A DNA stretch of 64,000 nt from assembly GCA_001179505.1 (NCBI GenBank), contig CDMY01000447.1, forward strand, positions 143,096-207,095, in the 5' to 3' direction. How positions within the stretch are numbered: position 1 is the stretch's first letter; the number at the start of each line of letters is the position of its first letter. This document shows positions 11,458 to 23,167 of this stretch, piece by piece. This stretch comes from Vitrella brassicaformis (taxonomy: Eukaryota; Sar; Vitrellaceae). The notes under the pieces were generated by a model, which saw only the letters and a program-made list of their open reading frames with translations, was not told where the DNA came from and made no database searches. Both the position numbers and the translations under genes were made by a program.

Positions 11458-14437
11458 ATGCACCCAGGTGTATCTTCCCTCACACGCCTCGTCCGCGCAA
11501 GAATCATAAAACAGCCTCCACGCAGCTTCCACCGGCCAGGCATCCATCGCCTCATCCCGCAGGCAGCGCGCCAGCTCACCAACAACAAGACCGACATGAA
11601 CAGCAGCACAGACAGCAGCAAGGACAGCGGCGATTCTGCGACCACTGCCACATCCACAGCCACAGCCACAGACACCGGCAGCACGGCAGTGCCAGTGCCA
11701 CCCACACCACCCACAGACGTGAGGGAGGAGACTCTGCTGTCGGGGCTGGTCGGCATGTACAGGAAGCTGGGAGCAAGCCAGGGGAGGTCGGCGTACCTCA
11801 TGGCCGACGGCAGCGGGCGGGTGGACGGAGCCAAGGTCCTCAATGAGCTGGCCACTACGGTGGGAGAGGATGAGAAAATCGCAGCCGAGTTCGCCAAGAC
11901 CATCGACAGGTAGGTAAAACTCCACGCAGGCAAACACATGCAAGCCTAGCAGGCGGGAGGACACGTCCTCATGTCATGTGATGTGTTGGACTGTCTGCTC
12001 TGTTTGTCGCGTATCGTATCGTCCTCCAGCGATACCCTCGGCCGCATTGAAGAGGCAACCAAGGACGAGCAGCATGTGAGCGTGCCCGACCCAGGTCCGC
12101 TGCAGCTGTGGCTGCTGGCCTTCTCTTTCGCCGTGTCGTACGCTGGCTTTGGCTTCGTTGACAACTTCGTCATGATCGCTGCGGGCGACGTGGTGAGTGG
12201 AGTGGAAGGGGTCGCGTCACCTTACCCAACCAGCCAGCCGTCATACACACACATGCGTCCTACCGACCATCTTTCCCTTTCTGCCCGCTGTCCTTGTCCG
12301 TCTGTGGTCAGTTCGATGCCACTCTGTGCGTGTACATGGGCTTGACGACGCTTGCTGCCGCCGGTCTGGGCAACCTCCTGAGCGACCTGCTGGGGCTGCT
12401 CATCAAGGGCATCATCGAGGACCTCGGTGGGCGAGTGGGCGTGCCGGACGCACGGCTCAGCCCCGCACAAATGGCCATGAGGAAGACCAAAATATGGTAA
12501 ACAAACAAACGTTCGAACGAGGACACACGAACGACATGCGTGGCATATGGGTACTTGCGTCTGTCTATTCGTTGGTTCTTCCTTCTTGTATGTGTGTGTG
12601 CAGGGGCAATGTGGGCAGCATGGTGGGCGTGACGGCCGGGTGTGTGCTGGGGATGTGCCCTTTGCTGTGGCTCGACACCGACGAGGCGGAGCGGCTCAAA
12701 CACAAAAAGAAGAGAAACGAGCTCTTCGCCGTCGTGGTGAGCCAGCCAGCCAGCCAGACAGACAGCGACGCACAAAACAACCCCCACACACATATACAGG
12801 TTAATTGCTGTGTCCTTGTGTGTCCATATATCTGTTCAGAATGAGGAGCTTGCGGCCGTGTTGGAGTCTGAGCAGGCGTCGATGTACCTGCTAGACCCGA
12901 CGGGCACCGAGGTTCAGACCAAGCACCAGCCGCACCTCCACGCCCACCGCCACCCGCCCCTCTCGGGCAGCAGCCGCACACAGCCCTCATACACTGACGC
13001 CACCGAAACCACCATGAACGTCGTCAGGGCTCCTGTTGTGGTGGAGAGGGAGCGAATCGAGCGGCTCATCAAGGACGAAACCGACAGAGGAGGTGACAGG
13101 AGGGGCGAGGGCGTGATGCCAGGGGGAGGGGGCGGGTGGTTTAAGGCCAGGAGGCGACCGCGACGGTCGACGGATCCCGACGAGGACGACATTCGGGTGC
13201 CGGTGAGCTGGGAAACAAACGGGGAGCAGACAGACAGACATGACAGAACGGGTGGATCGATGGATTGCTGGATGTGGGGTATGGTAGGTCTCCAAGCTGG
13301 ACAAGGATGGTCTGGGCTACGTCCTGGCCACAAAGCAGGTAAGGCAACACACCACACCCTTGTTTGTTTACACGGCTACCATGGGAAATACTACACACGG
13401 TAGGTATCTGACTGTGTGTGTTGCCATTTGTTCAGATGGTGAATCTGTCGGGCGACAAGGCGGCCCAGTGGATCTCCTACCCCCGGCTCATCCGGCACAC
13501 CCCAGACCTGCCCACACCTTCTCCACCCCCTCTGCCCAGGCATCACGCCACGCACCACCACTCACCGCCACACAAGAGACTCCGCATCCTCCCACACGTG
13601 CTCGACCGACCGCCGCCCTCGCGAGCTGACGACAAGCATGCCTCAGAGGGGACACCCTCCCACACACACACGTCAGCAGCAGCTGCTGCCCCCGCCCCCT
13701 CTGCTAGCAGCAGCAGCTCTGCGACGGATGCAGGACGCCCGTCTGAGGGTTCGGCGAGTGCCGAGAAGGATAGAGAGAAGGATAAGGAGAGGAGTGGCGG
13801 CATGTCGCTGTTCCTGGCGTCGGACACGATGTACGAGAAGGACGCCATGGCCAAGACGGGCAAGCCCACCGAGCCAAAGTACGTCTTCACCTTCAGGAAA
13901 GTGAAGCCCCAGGGGGCGAGGGCGAGCCCCTATGCGGAAGGACTGGCGCCCAGACAGGTGCTATGCGCACCTCTCATCGGCACCAGGGTGGGTGACTTCC
14001 TGACAGACACACGCCAGCCACATAAGACAAGGCGACACATGTGTTGGATGTGTGTGTGTGGATGTCTGTGGGGTAGGGTGAGCTGATAGGGATGGTTGAG
14101 GTGCTGAACAAGGTCGGTGGGACGGGCTACACGGCGAGCGATGCGCGGGTGCTGCGGGCGGTATGCAGCCACCTGGCCATCCACCTCGAGGAGGCCAAGA
14201 ACCAACACGTACACCAAAGGCCAGAGGCGCTCAGGAAGGTCTTCTGGTGAGTGAGGACTTTGGGCAGATCTGCAGACCTTGTGGACGAATGTGTGTGTGT
14301 GTGTGTGTGTGTGGCACATCAGGATGTGTCGGGAGCACATGGCGGGTTCTCCCTCTCCCGCAGCGGCCAAGCAGGAGGGTCTGTCCTGGGGCAGCTACCT
14401 CAAGTCCTTCATATGGAGCAGCAGCAGCGGCAAATGA
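11458..14437 (+). CDS. TMEM65-GAF fusion protein, probably mitochondrial
   Basis: Nine exons: 11458-11909, 12030-12192, 12312-12496, 12604-12736, 12840-13202, 13288-13338, 13436-13987, one starting at 14077, and a last one ending at 14437. All phases agree. ATG 11458 adds an Arg-rich, acid-free leader (MHPGVSSLTRLVRARIIKQP) typical of mitochondrial import; ATG 11596 is the alternative. The TMEM65 block is unmistakable: AVSYAGFGFVDNFVMIAAGD, YMGLTTLAAAGLGNLLSDL, then VGVTAGCVLGMCPLLWLDT, giving about three membrane helices. A long Pro/Ser/His linker follows. Then comes a GAF-like core: VLCAPLIGTRGELIGMVEVL, NKVGGTGYTASDARVLRAV, SHLAIHLEEA. Animal TMEM65 is an inner-membrane protein linked to mitochondrial sodium/calcium exchange. 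GAF domains bind small ligands, so ligand-tuned ion transport is a reasonable inference. The LDKDGLGYVLATKQMV segment before the GAF core belongs to its fold. Confidence 0.85.
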
Positions 14438-15595
14438 ATGAACCGACCATCCCTCCGTTTGTCCAGTGACGGAGGGACCGATGCGATGGATACAATTCAA
14501 GCAAGACTCAGAGGGAGAAAAAAGGGGGAAGGGGGGAGGGGCGCCCGAGTGCCGCAAGACACATGGGGGTCAATGAATGTGGCAACCAAGCAGCGAGCGG
14601 GCAGAATCCACGGCAATGTGGTCGTCGCCGTGTGTGTGGGTGAATGTGCGTGTGCGTACCTACTGGTAGGATTGCGTCTGTTCGTCTGCCTGTCTGTCTG
14701 TCTGTCTGTGTGTGTGTGGGCGTGTCGTCCTCTGTGCCTGTCTCCTTCATTCACTCTGCTGACTGCCTCCCGCTCATATGTCAGCTCACTGCCCTAAGGA
14801 CATCTCACTGCTGTCTCTTCTCGCACTGTCCGCCTATCTGTCTGTCTGCCTGTCTCCTTACTCACTGCCTGTGACTCACTCACTCCACTCCCTGCCTGAG
14901 TGACTGACTCCTTCGCCATTTTTCTCTCCTTCCCCTGCTCACCTTGCTCACACGCAAGCAAGACCGACCATGGGACATGGATGGCATGTGCAGCTGTCCG
15001 AGCCAATACACACCTGCGTGTGCTTGATGTGATGGCGGTGGTGTGGTGTGGTGCTGTGTGGGCGCTGCGTCCATACGTGCGTGTCTGTGGAGAGATGGAT
15101 GGATGGACGGACGGCTGGCCTGGATGGGCAGTCCGGCCATGGGAGGGTTTTTCAGACGTCAATCTGTCTGCCTGCCTGCTTGCGTGTGTCCGGTCCCTCC
15201 CTCCCTGTATACTTAAGTATTCGCGTGGCGTGATCGCTGTGACAAGAGAGACCGTTTGTTCGGTTGGTTTCGATGTATCCGCCTCGCCTCGCCACGTGCC
15301 TTGTGGCTGCGGCGGCTGTCATGTGTAGATTCCTCCAACTGCAATGATTGCAATGCGACATCGTACATTCCATTGACACGCGTGAAGCGTTGGTGTTCAC
15401 GAACACACTACACCACACCACACCACGACAAGCTCAAGTAAAGCAGAACACGCCCTCACACAGAAGCCACTAGTTAGTGTACATCAGTCCTTCACCCCCC
15501 CTTTCGTCACACATTCACAGCCGCGCGGCCTACGATCACGATTTCATTCATTCAACCAGTGACCGCATCGCCTTGCATCGCCTTCCATGATTCAT
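14438..15595. other. Convergent spacer, microsatellite rich
   Basis: Lies between the 3' ends of the TMEM65-GAF gene and the proline-rich gene. It holds a (TCTG)n run near 14690-14710, several CTGT/CTCACT-rich stretches, GATG repeats near 15095-15115 and a GGTGTGGT run. Near 15388-15403 is a small perfect inverted repeat, GTGTTCACGAACAC. No gene supported. Confidence 0.6.
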
Positions 15596-16762
15596 TCATT
15601 CCATGTCATCCACAGACATCCCCCTGGCCACCTCCCCACTGGCACTGCGCCGCATCTCCTCACGGTCACCGTACAAACTCCGCGGTGCCGCCACCGTCAC
15701 TTGACCAAATGCAGGACCGGCAAACCCCTCACCCCCAGGCCCGCACGATGGACCCTGCTGCTGCCTCTGGGGCGCCTGAGGAGGGGCGATGATGACCGGT
15801 GGCACCGACGGGAACACAAACGAGCCCGCTAAAGCTCCCGGCGACATAGGAGGTAATGGAGGGGAGGATGGAGCCGCCACGGGGGCCGGGGGGAGGGGAA
15901 TGGCAATGGACGGGGGTGACAGGATGGCCGCAGGCAAAGGATCGACTGGCAAGGGGGGCAGGGTGGGCTGGGGGGGAAGCAGGCGATCCCGCGACACGCG
16001 CCGACGGATGGGCTGTTGCTGCCGCTCCTCCGAGCTGTTGCTGCGCATAGGCATGTCGCCCCAGTTGAACGCGTCACTCGGCAGCTCGGTCTCCATGTCG
16101 GCGTCCCTCTTGTTGCCATTGTTGCCGTTGGTGGCACGGCCCGCCAGCACCTCCTCAGGTGGCGTGTAAGGGATGATCTGGAGCATCTCGTAGCCCTCGC
16201 CACTGCCCTTCTTCAGAGCCGCCTGAAAGGCCCGATGCAGCTGTTCGTGCAGCGGCCCAGGGAGCGGCGCCCGAGGCCGCATCGACGAGGGCCCTGGCCG
16301 GCTCATTAGGCATTCCTTGAGGGATTCCTCGTTCTCGACCTCAGCGATAAGGGACTCCATGGAGCGCGAGCTGCTGTGGGGGATGATAGCACGCGACTGG
16401 CGCCTGTCGTCTTCTGCCGCGTCCGTCATGGCCGCATCCCCACTGCCCTCCTCCGACCGCTGCGAGAACAGAGAGCTGGTCCGGTCGACGCCATCAGTGC
16501 GATAAAGAGGCGTCGGCGCGTCATCTGTCGCCTCGTCGCCATTGGTCCGCATAGCCTCCTCGTCTTGCTGCATGTGTGCAGAGGGTGGGACGGCCGAGCT
16601 GACATCGGTGTACTGCTCCAGCCGCAGCCGCTTGGCAAGGTTGCTGGCGAGCGCGGCTTCTTCGGACGATTGGTTGAGGTCGACGAGTAGGCGAGTGCGC
16701 TTCGCCATAGTGGGACTGATGCCACCTGTGCCGCTGGTTAAGCCTCGACGATGGCCACTCAT
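15596..16762 (-). CDS. Proline-rich, disordered protein of unknown function, single exon
   Basis: One uninterrupted frame. The first ATG in frame is 16762 (MSGHRRGLTSGTGG); a second at 16709 starts MAKRTRLLVDLNQSSEEAAL and may be the real start. The basic KRTR...AKRLRLEQ segment could be a nuclear signal. The middle is acidic and Ser-rich. A short patch (QLHRAFQAALKKGSGEGYEML, IIPYTPPEEVLAG) may form structure. The last third is a proline belt (PPQPTLPPLPVDPLPAAIL, then repeated PP and SPP) ending MSVDDME. No family recognised. It is unusual here in having no intron. It sits head-to-head with the PH-like gene, only about 250 bases between start codons. Confidence 0.6.
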   Translation of the reverse strand: MSGHRRGLTSGTGGISPTMAKRTRLLVDLNQSSEEAALASNLAKRLRLEQYTDVSSAVPPSAHMQQDEEAMRTNGDEATDDAPTPLYRTDGVDRTSSLFSQRSEEGSGDAAMTDAAEDDRRQSRAIIPHSSSRSMESLIAEVENEESLKECLMSRPGPSSMRPRAPLPGPLHEQLHRAFQAALKKGSGEGYEMLQIIPYTPPEEVLAGRATNGNNGNKRDADMETELPSDAFNWGDMPMRSNSSEERQQQPIRRRVSRDRLLPPQPTLPPLPVDPLPAAILSPPSIAIPLPPAPVAAPSSPPLPPMSPGALAGSFVFPSVPPVIIAPPQAPQRQQQGPSCGPGGEGFAGPAFGQVTVAAPRSLYGDREEMRRSASGEVARGMSVDDME

Positions 16763-17008
16763 TGACGGCAGCGGATGAAAACGACAATGCCGTGCTGTGG
16801 TCCTCCTCCTTCTCCCTTCCCTTCTCCACTGCGAGCTGTGGGGCAGAAGACTGGGGGCATTCCCGAGACTGCGGGCTGATTTTGGCCTCCGCAAGGAGCT
16901 GGGGAAGGCCCTATCCCATTAAGGCAGCACAGGAGAAAGGAGATCTGAGTTGCCGGGCGCCAATTATCCCCTTTTTTCATCCTGGTGTTTGTCCGGTGAG
17001 CCTGACCG

Positions 17009-18207
17009 ATGTCGCGCGTGTCTGGTGCCGGGGGCGGCGCTGACCAGCCCGAATGGATGAGACTCGCACGTAGGCAGGAGGAGGGCCGGGAGGGAGGGAG
17101 GGAGGGACGGAGGGAGGGAGGGGGTGGTGACGTGAATTCTGGTTTATCTTTCTTCGTGTGTGGCCCAGAGGGCGTTGGCTCTGAGTACATCAACGTTCCC
17201 ATACCAGGTGAAGCAAAGACGAGGGAGCCATAGAGAGGATGAGACGCCGTCATCACATTCAGGGACCAAAGATCTCTCTTCATGTGTGTGTGGTGTGTCT
17301 CAGGCCGTGTAGTTCACCGCAGCCGCTCACAGCCTCGAGAGGAGCCGGTGGGGCAGGGCCGAGCCAACGTGCCGCAGGATCGCAGCGACAGCGCAGGAAC
17401 TGCCCCACCCAGGGTGATGAGGGAGGCAAAACCAGTAGAGCTGGATACGGGCGCTGTGAAGCGGCTCGCAAACGAGGGCGTCATCGTGGTCAGTACAGCC
17501 GAGGGAGGGAGACACGTGTCTCGCCTTCCACACGACCCCGCCTTGATGTCTGTCTGTCTGTCTGTCTGTCTGTCGATTGTCAGCAATTGTGGCTGGAAGA
17601 GGAGCAGGTCTTCCACCGGTGCAAGCTGAACGTGTCCAGGGACTTCGACTTCATCCTGTTCTCCGCAACCAAGGAAGGCGACCCTCTGCAGACCCCCATA
17701 GAGCTGTCCACCGACAGGATCCAGATGGTTTACTACGGCGACAAAGCCCCCGGCCATGTCGACGGCCGCGTAAACCTCACCCTCATGCCGCCCCATGCGA
17801 AGCCCATCTTTATCAAAATCCGGGAGGGTGACGGCGCCCCCCTGTCATTGTGGTTCATGTACCTGACTCGGGCCGAACCGCATGAAGTGCGCAAGACAGC
17901 CGATGGAGTCATGCACGCTGTGCTGAAGACTGCGGAAATGGGCGGGCGCATCACCGGGCCCATGTTGGAAGAATACGTGCGGTGAGCAAGGAGCTCGCTT
18001 TGGGCGAGTGACTCGGGAGCGTGCTCTGCTCTGTGTGTCTCCTTCTTCCTGTGCTGCAGCAACCGTCCTTTGCGCGATTCGCTGCGCCCCGGGCCAGTGG
18101 ATCACCTGGAGCCGCCCGCCACGCCCGGAAGCCTCAGAATCGTCAACCTGCAAGAAGTCAGCCGGCCATCAATAAGACACATACATCTGCAGATGCGCAT
18201 GATGTGA
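17009..18207 (+). CDS. PH-like-fold protein of unknown function
   Basis: ATG 17009 opens MSRVSGAGGGADQPEWMRLA. A small second exon gives GVGSEYINVPIP. A third carries an Arg-rich stretch and VELDTGAVKRLANEGVIV. The main exon (17584-17980) reads LWLEEEQVFHRCKLNVSRDF, DFILFSATKEGDPLQTPIEL, RIQMVYYGDKA, GRVNLTLMPPHAKPIFIKI, LSLWFMYLTRAEPHEVRKT. This alternation of strands with a C-terminal helix (VMHAVLKTAEMG) is what a pleckstrin-homology-like domain looks like. I infer a lipid or peptide binding fold, with low certainty. After the GTGAGC donor near 17982 the best frame adds about 50 residues and stops at 18205-18207, where the stop overlaps the next gene's ATG by one base. It may instead be the first half of one longer gene. 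Confidence 0.5.
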
Positions 18208-20309
18208 TGTCCTCGCTGGTATACCAGATAGTGGCATTGTTCTCGGGGGGTCGGGGTGGTACCGAGGCATCCCTCGGTGCCCCCGTCCTTCAGTTTGAGT
18301 TGACGCCCCCAGCTGGGGCGCCCACCGCGACGCCCGGGCCGCTCCTGCTGGACATACCGCTGCGCAGCCTGCGGGACGTACCCAGGCCGCCGCAGATCGA
18401 AGCCATTGTCAGTCCATCCACAGCCTGGAAATTCGTGGATGTGTCACACGCACACACGACCCTATTTGTTCCCTGTGCGTGTGTGTGCAGGTACGTGACT
18501 TCATGGTGAAGCACTTGCCGTCTCTCATGGTGCTTTCCGACAACACCATCACGGTGTCGCGAGTGAACGACGCGATCGACGCATACCTGATGGCGGCTCA
18601 CTACGAGAGTGTCGCTGTCGCCCTCAGTGTACTGTGATCGATTCATCAAGGCTCTACTCTCTCTTCCTCCCTCCCTCAGGCCGCGTTGAACAACATAAGC
18701 GATGACGATGAGGTGCTGGTCAGAGAGTTCCATGGCAGGGACACCACACAGCTGGAGTAAGACGTCACGACACCCCCACCCTCTTTCCACCTGAACAAAG
18801 ATCCTGTCCTGTGCTGTGCTGTGCTGTGCTGTGTGTATCGTCCAGCGAGTTTCAGAACCAGCTTCACAGCCTGTACAGCCACCTGGAAGGCAGCATCCAC
18901 CCTTTGAACGAACCCAGTAGCCGTCACCGGGTCATGTACATGGTGCGTCAAGTGCCCACCCCACCAGCCGACAGACAGACTGACTGACAGACATCAGACG
19001 CCTTCACCATACCTGCCTGACATGGCTGGCTCCGTCTCCTTGTTGTCAGATTCAGACGTTCAAGGAAGAGTTGGAGCTCGAGCTGCACATGCGCCAGCAG
19101 CGGGATCGCGAGCGGTGAGCCGAGCTGAACTGAAGTGGAAAGCATCGACGCCACATCTATCTTTTCACTGACGCCCCCACCCATTGATTACATGCATATT
19201 CCCCAATAGTGCGTCGGCTGGGACCACCCGCGCACCGGCAGATGAGGAAGAGGAGGCGGTGCATCGCCATGAGCGTGAGCTGGAGGCGCAGGAGCCTCCG
19301 GCGGACAGACGGGTCGGTCGGCTGCATACGATGGAGGGTACGACGCCAGACAGACAAGAATGGGTGTGGCCAATGTAACTGCTTGAGATGGGGTGGTGGG
19401 GTGGATGGTCTTGGTCTTGTTTGCAGAACACACCCGCCAGACCACGCCGCCCCGTGCGCGAGGTATCAACTCTGTGCATCCGTCAGATCTATCTCTCTCT
19501 TGGTGTGTCGGTCAATGGGCCAAATATGATATGATATGCAGGTTTTGACGATACACAGGTGTTGCGGCCCCGCGTGTCTCCCGATCAACAGCCGTACACA
19601 GTGCAGAAAGGTCAGCCAGCCAGGCAGGCCAGAGAGAAACAGACAGACAGGAGAGGAGACACCACAACAACATCTCTCTGCTTTTGTGCACCTACCTACA
19701 GAGTTTGGCCCGCCCATGCCCAACCGCGACACGACCACGACCAACTTCACCCAGCTGCCCCGGGACGCCACCCCGCAGCAGCAGTACGTCCCCGACTTCA
19801 GTTTCGGCCCAGCTGCAGCGGCGCACGCCACCATGGCTCCCGCCATGGCCGTCGGCCGCCCGCCTCCCGGCCCATCACGCTACCCTCAACTCCACCCTGT
19901 CGGCCAGCGGGGCGCACCCACCATCCCGCCAGGCGGCGAGAAACTCAAGCAAGGGGTGGACGGCCGCGGGGATGGGCGTGAGGGGGACCGTGGGGCAATG
20001 GGGCGTCGCCAGCACGCCTACCATGGCCCGGGAGACGAGGATGAGGAGGTGGGGTCGCCTCACGACTGGCGGCAGCGGTCGGGCGGCCTGTTGACGCCGA
20101 GCGATGAGCGGCAGCCACTAAGGGGCCGGTCGCGCCGTGTGTCGCCCACGACGTCGCGTGGGCGTCCCGAGGCGCAGTTGTCACGTCGCCAGCAGCCGGC
20201 GGCCAAGAAGCGGCCGCAAGAGCAGGAGCAGGAGCCACCTGGTATCTGCGAGAGGCTGTTCGGCAGCCGCAACTGTGCGTGGTGTGCACAGCGATGCCCA
20301 CTCATGTGA
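18207..20309 (+). CDS. Protein of unknown function, helical core and basic disordered tail
   Basis: ATG 18207 gives MSSLVYQIVALFSGGRGG, then LLLDIPLRSLRDVPRPPQIE. After an intron ending GTGTGTGTGCAG come RDFMVKHLPSLMVLSDNTIT and VSRVNDAIDAYLMAAHYES. Further exons give DDEVLVREFHGRDTTQLDEF, LHSLYSHLEGSIHPLNEPSS and the Glu-rich helix QTFKEELELELHMRQQRDRE. The last exon (from about 19703) is a Pro/Gly/Arg/Gln-rich tail ending ICERLFGSRNCAWCAQRCPLM, a Cys-rich terminus (CxxC and CPLM) that might be lipid-modified or bind metal. I do not recognise the family. The start is weak: the protein could be the continuation of the PH-like gene, because an open frame crosses the boundary. Confidence 0.5.
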
Positions 20310-20788
20310 AGGGGGACAGAGACAGAGAGAAAGGGACACGGTTGACTGACTGACTGGCTGGTTGGCTAGCTGGCTGGATTATTGAGTGCCTGCGTGGATG
20401 GATGGTAGTGACTGGATGAGTAGGAAGAGTGCGCTCGTCTTTTTCTTTTGTGCGGTCTGTCTGTCTGTCTGTCTGTCTGTCCGGCATAGGGTGGACTGAG
20501 TCGCTTGGAGAGAATGATGATTATGGAAGGATGGATGGAGTGAGTGGAATGGGAAGGAACACAAACTGATTGAGACAGGGAACTGATCGGTCAACTAGCG
20601 GATTGGAACGTTCCCTCCATATCACGTATGTATCATCTGATACGTCTGTTCTGTTCGTTGGTCGGTCTATACACACACACACACACACACGTGTGCAGAC
20701 TGGCGCAGGCAGGCCGGGCTCGCCCCCTCACACCAGACCGATCGGTTTTCTGTCTGTCTGCCGATTGGTCGATCTGTCGTGTGTTGTG
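20310..20788. other. Convergent spacer with (TCTG)n repeat
   Basis: No gene. The run at 20456-20480 is an uninterrupted TCTG tetramer tract, and GGCTGGCT and GGATGGAT repeats surround it. A small inverted repeat (GTATCA, two bases, TGATAC) lies at about 20626-20643. Confidence 0.6.
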
Positions 20789-22660
20789 CTATGTTGTGTC
20801 GTTCTTGTTCTGCGGGAACATGGCGTCAGCGATGGCCTGGATGATCGTCTGCTTGTTCTGGCCCTTGTGCACACCCTGCACGCCGTGAATCTGCACACAC
20901 ACACACACACACACACATGCATCAGTGAGTCAGTCAGTGCACACCACGCGTGTGGCGGTGTCTGTCTGTCTGTCTGTCTGTCCGCCGCATCCCGGCCACC
21001 CACCTTGGCGAACTGCAGTAGCTGGTCCTTTCTGTAGTTGTCGACCCACTCACACGACATCTCCCCACGGCTCACAGGCATCGCCTACACATCAAGCACA
21101 GCGGATGTGATGCCGTCGTGAGTGATCCTCCTTCTCCTGATCCCGCCCCCCTCCCTTGCCTGAGCTGAGCTCCCTCTCCTCTCTCACCGGCATGATGACG
21201 GCATCGAGCATGCTCCTCTTCTTCCTAGCGGCACGGCCGTCGTCCACCATCTCATCATAGGCACCATCCTCCTCCTCCTCCTTGACACCCCGCTCCCCAA
21301 CACGGGCGCCACGCTTAATGCCCTGACGTGACACACACATACACACACACACACACACACGAAGACCGTAGATCGATTCACTCACATATGGATGTGGATC
21401 AGGTGTTCGTTCTGTCACCTACCTTGGTAGCCTTGCTGTCCGTGTCCATGCGCTCTGCGTCACTGTTGGCCGCCTCATCCGCCGCCACTGCCTTGCCGCC
21501 ATGGTCGTCTGCGGCTCTGGTGCTCTTGGCCTTGCCGTCCTTGCTCTCCTTCTGGGCCTTGTTGTCAGCCTGCATGGCCGTCAGCAGGTTCCTGAGCTTC
21601 TTCTCGGCAGCTGCGGCCTTCTCGGCAGACGCCTCGGCAACCCTCACACGATCCGACAACTGAGCGCATCTCACACACGCACACACACACACACACACAC
21701 TCTCTTTTGGCTGAGTGGATTAGAGTCGGCAGGTAGGAATGTCTGTGTGCGCATGTGGGTGGAGTGTGCGATCAATGTGTACACACCGCACCGCACCGTA
21801 CCCCACCTGTGCGATGTGTTTGTGAGCGGCAGATTTCTCCTCAGACAACTTAGCCATGTCGTCGACAACCTGACACACGCACAACAATGTGATAACAATG
21901 CGCCACTTGCTGGCTGATGGGCCCATTGTGCCGTCCCCTCCCCGGCCGGCTCACACAGACAGACGGACGTACCTTATCGTATTTGTGTTTGAGCGCCTCG
22001 TGAGCGGTGAGCTGTGCCTTGAGTGCCTTGACCTCCTCCTCCAGCGACGCAACCTTCACACGCTCGGCAGACAGAGCCTTGTTGTGCCTGCCAGAAGTGC
22101 AGTGCAGTGCACCAGAATGTCGGTTGGTCACATCCGTGTCTGTCTGTCTGCCGGTACGTCTGTGTGTGGGATAGGATAGGATGTATGTGTGTCTACGTAA
22201 GTACTCACTCGTCCTGTGTGCGGATGTTGTCCTTTGCGATGGCCTGACGCACCATCTGCTCCGCCAACTTGAGCTTCTGGTGGTCACACAACATACACAA
22301 CACACACACACACACAGAGAAAAGGCCGATGCGTGACACATACCATCGTTGTGTCGATCACGCACCTCATGCGTCTGCTGGCTGTGGTGGTAGTCGGCGT
22401 GGCGCACCACCGCATTCCACTGCTGCGTCACGACCTGCAGATGACCCTCAAAGTCCTGGACATCGTCAAACGACAACACAAACGCACGCCATCATTGCAG
22501 TTAACCATTCATTGCAACGACACACACATGCCGGCGCCCCTCCCCTCAGAGTCTCCTGCATGCCCACCTGCACAGTCATGTGCTTCTTGGCCCAGTCCTG
22601 CGGCTGGCGCAGCGGACTCTTGGGCTTCTCCACGCGGGACCACACACTCAGGTAGTCCAT
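20789..22660 (-). CDS. Coiled-coil protein with SAP-like C terminus
   Basis: ATG 22660 starts MDYLSVWSRVEKPKSPLRQP, right beside the poly-G edge of the second gap. About eight short exons follow: EGHLQVVTQQWNAVVRHADY, KLKLAEQMVRQAIAKDN, VASLEEEVKALKAQLTAHEA, DDMAKLSEEKSAAHKHIAQ and SDRVRVAEASAEKAAAAEKK. These are heptad-type coiled coil. They are followed by an acidic and basic linker with KEEEEDGAYDEMVDDGRAARK. The end is WVDNYRKDQLLQFAK joined to IHGVQGVHKGQNKQTIIQAI, then ADAMFPQNK and stop TAG at 20789. LxxFAKxHGVxGVxKxxNKxxIIxAI fits the helix-extended-helix pattern of SAP or SAP-like DNA-binding motifs, so a chromatin or nuclear-matrix role is possible. Introns are marked by CA repeats on the plus strand. 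Confidence 0.6.
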
Positions 22661-22674
22661 CTTGGGGGGGGGGG

Positions 22675-22974
22675 NNNNNNNNNNNNNNNNNNNNNNNNNN
22701 NNNNNNNNNNNNNNNNNNNNNNNNNNNNNNNNNNNNNNNNNNNNNNNNNNNNNNNNNNNNNNNNNNNNNNNNNNNNNNNNNNNNNNNNNNNNNNNNNNNN
22801 NNNNNNNNNNNNNNNNNNNNNNNNNNNNNNNNNNNNNNNNNNNNNNNNNNNNNNNNNNNNNNNNNNNNNNNNNNNNNNNNNNNNNNNNNNNNNNNNNNNN
22901 NNNNNNNNNNNNNNNNNNNNNNNNNNNNNNNNNNNNNNNNNNNNNNNNNNNNNNNNNNNNNNNNNNNNNNNNNN
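22675..22974. other. Assembly gap (300 N) flanked by poly-G
   Basis: 300 N with 11 G before and 12 G after. It lies between the divergent starts at 22660 (minus) and 23168 (plus). Confidence 0.95.
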
Positions 22975-23167
22975 GGGGGGGGGGGGAGGGGGCCCTCACG
23001 AGGAAAGCTTGACGGGCGGCAGGCACGGTGGCGGGGTGCAAGAGTGCTGGAGCAAACCGGTCGCAAGTCGCGATGCGTAAACTCAAAAACCCTGACCCTA
23101 AGCCCAAACAGCAACAGGTGCCACTGCCGGTCTGCGGCGCATTCACCATTTCCTCACCACACTGGCG

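Noticed and set aside
14892-15441. Plus-strand frames in the TMEM65 3' spacer
   Set aside because: Composition follows TGTG and CTGT repeats; no domain, no consistent splice sites.
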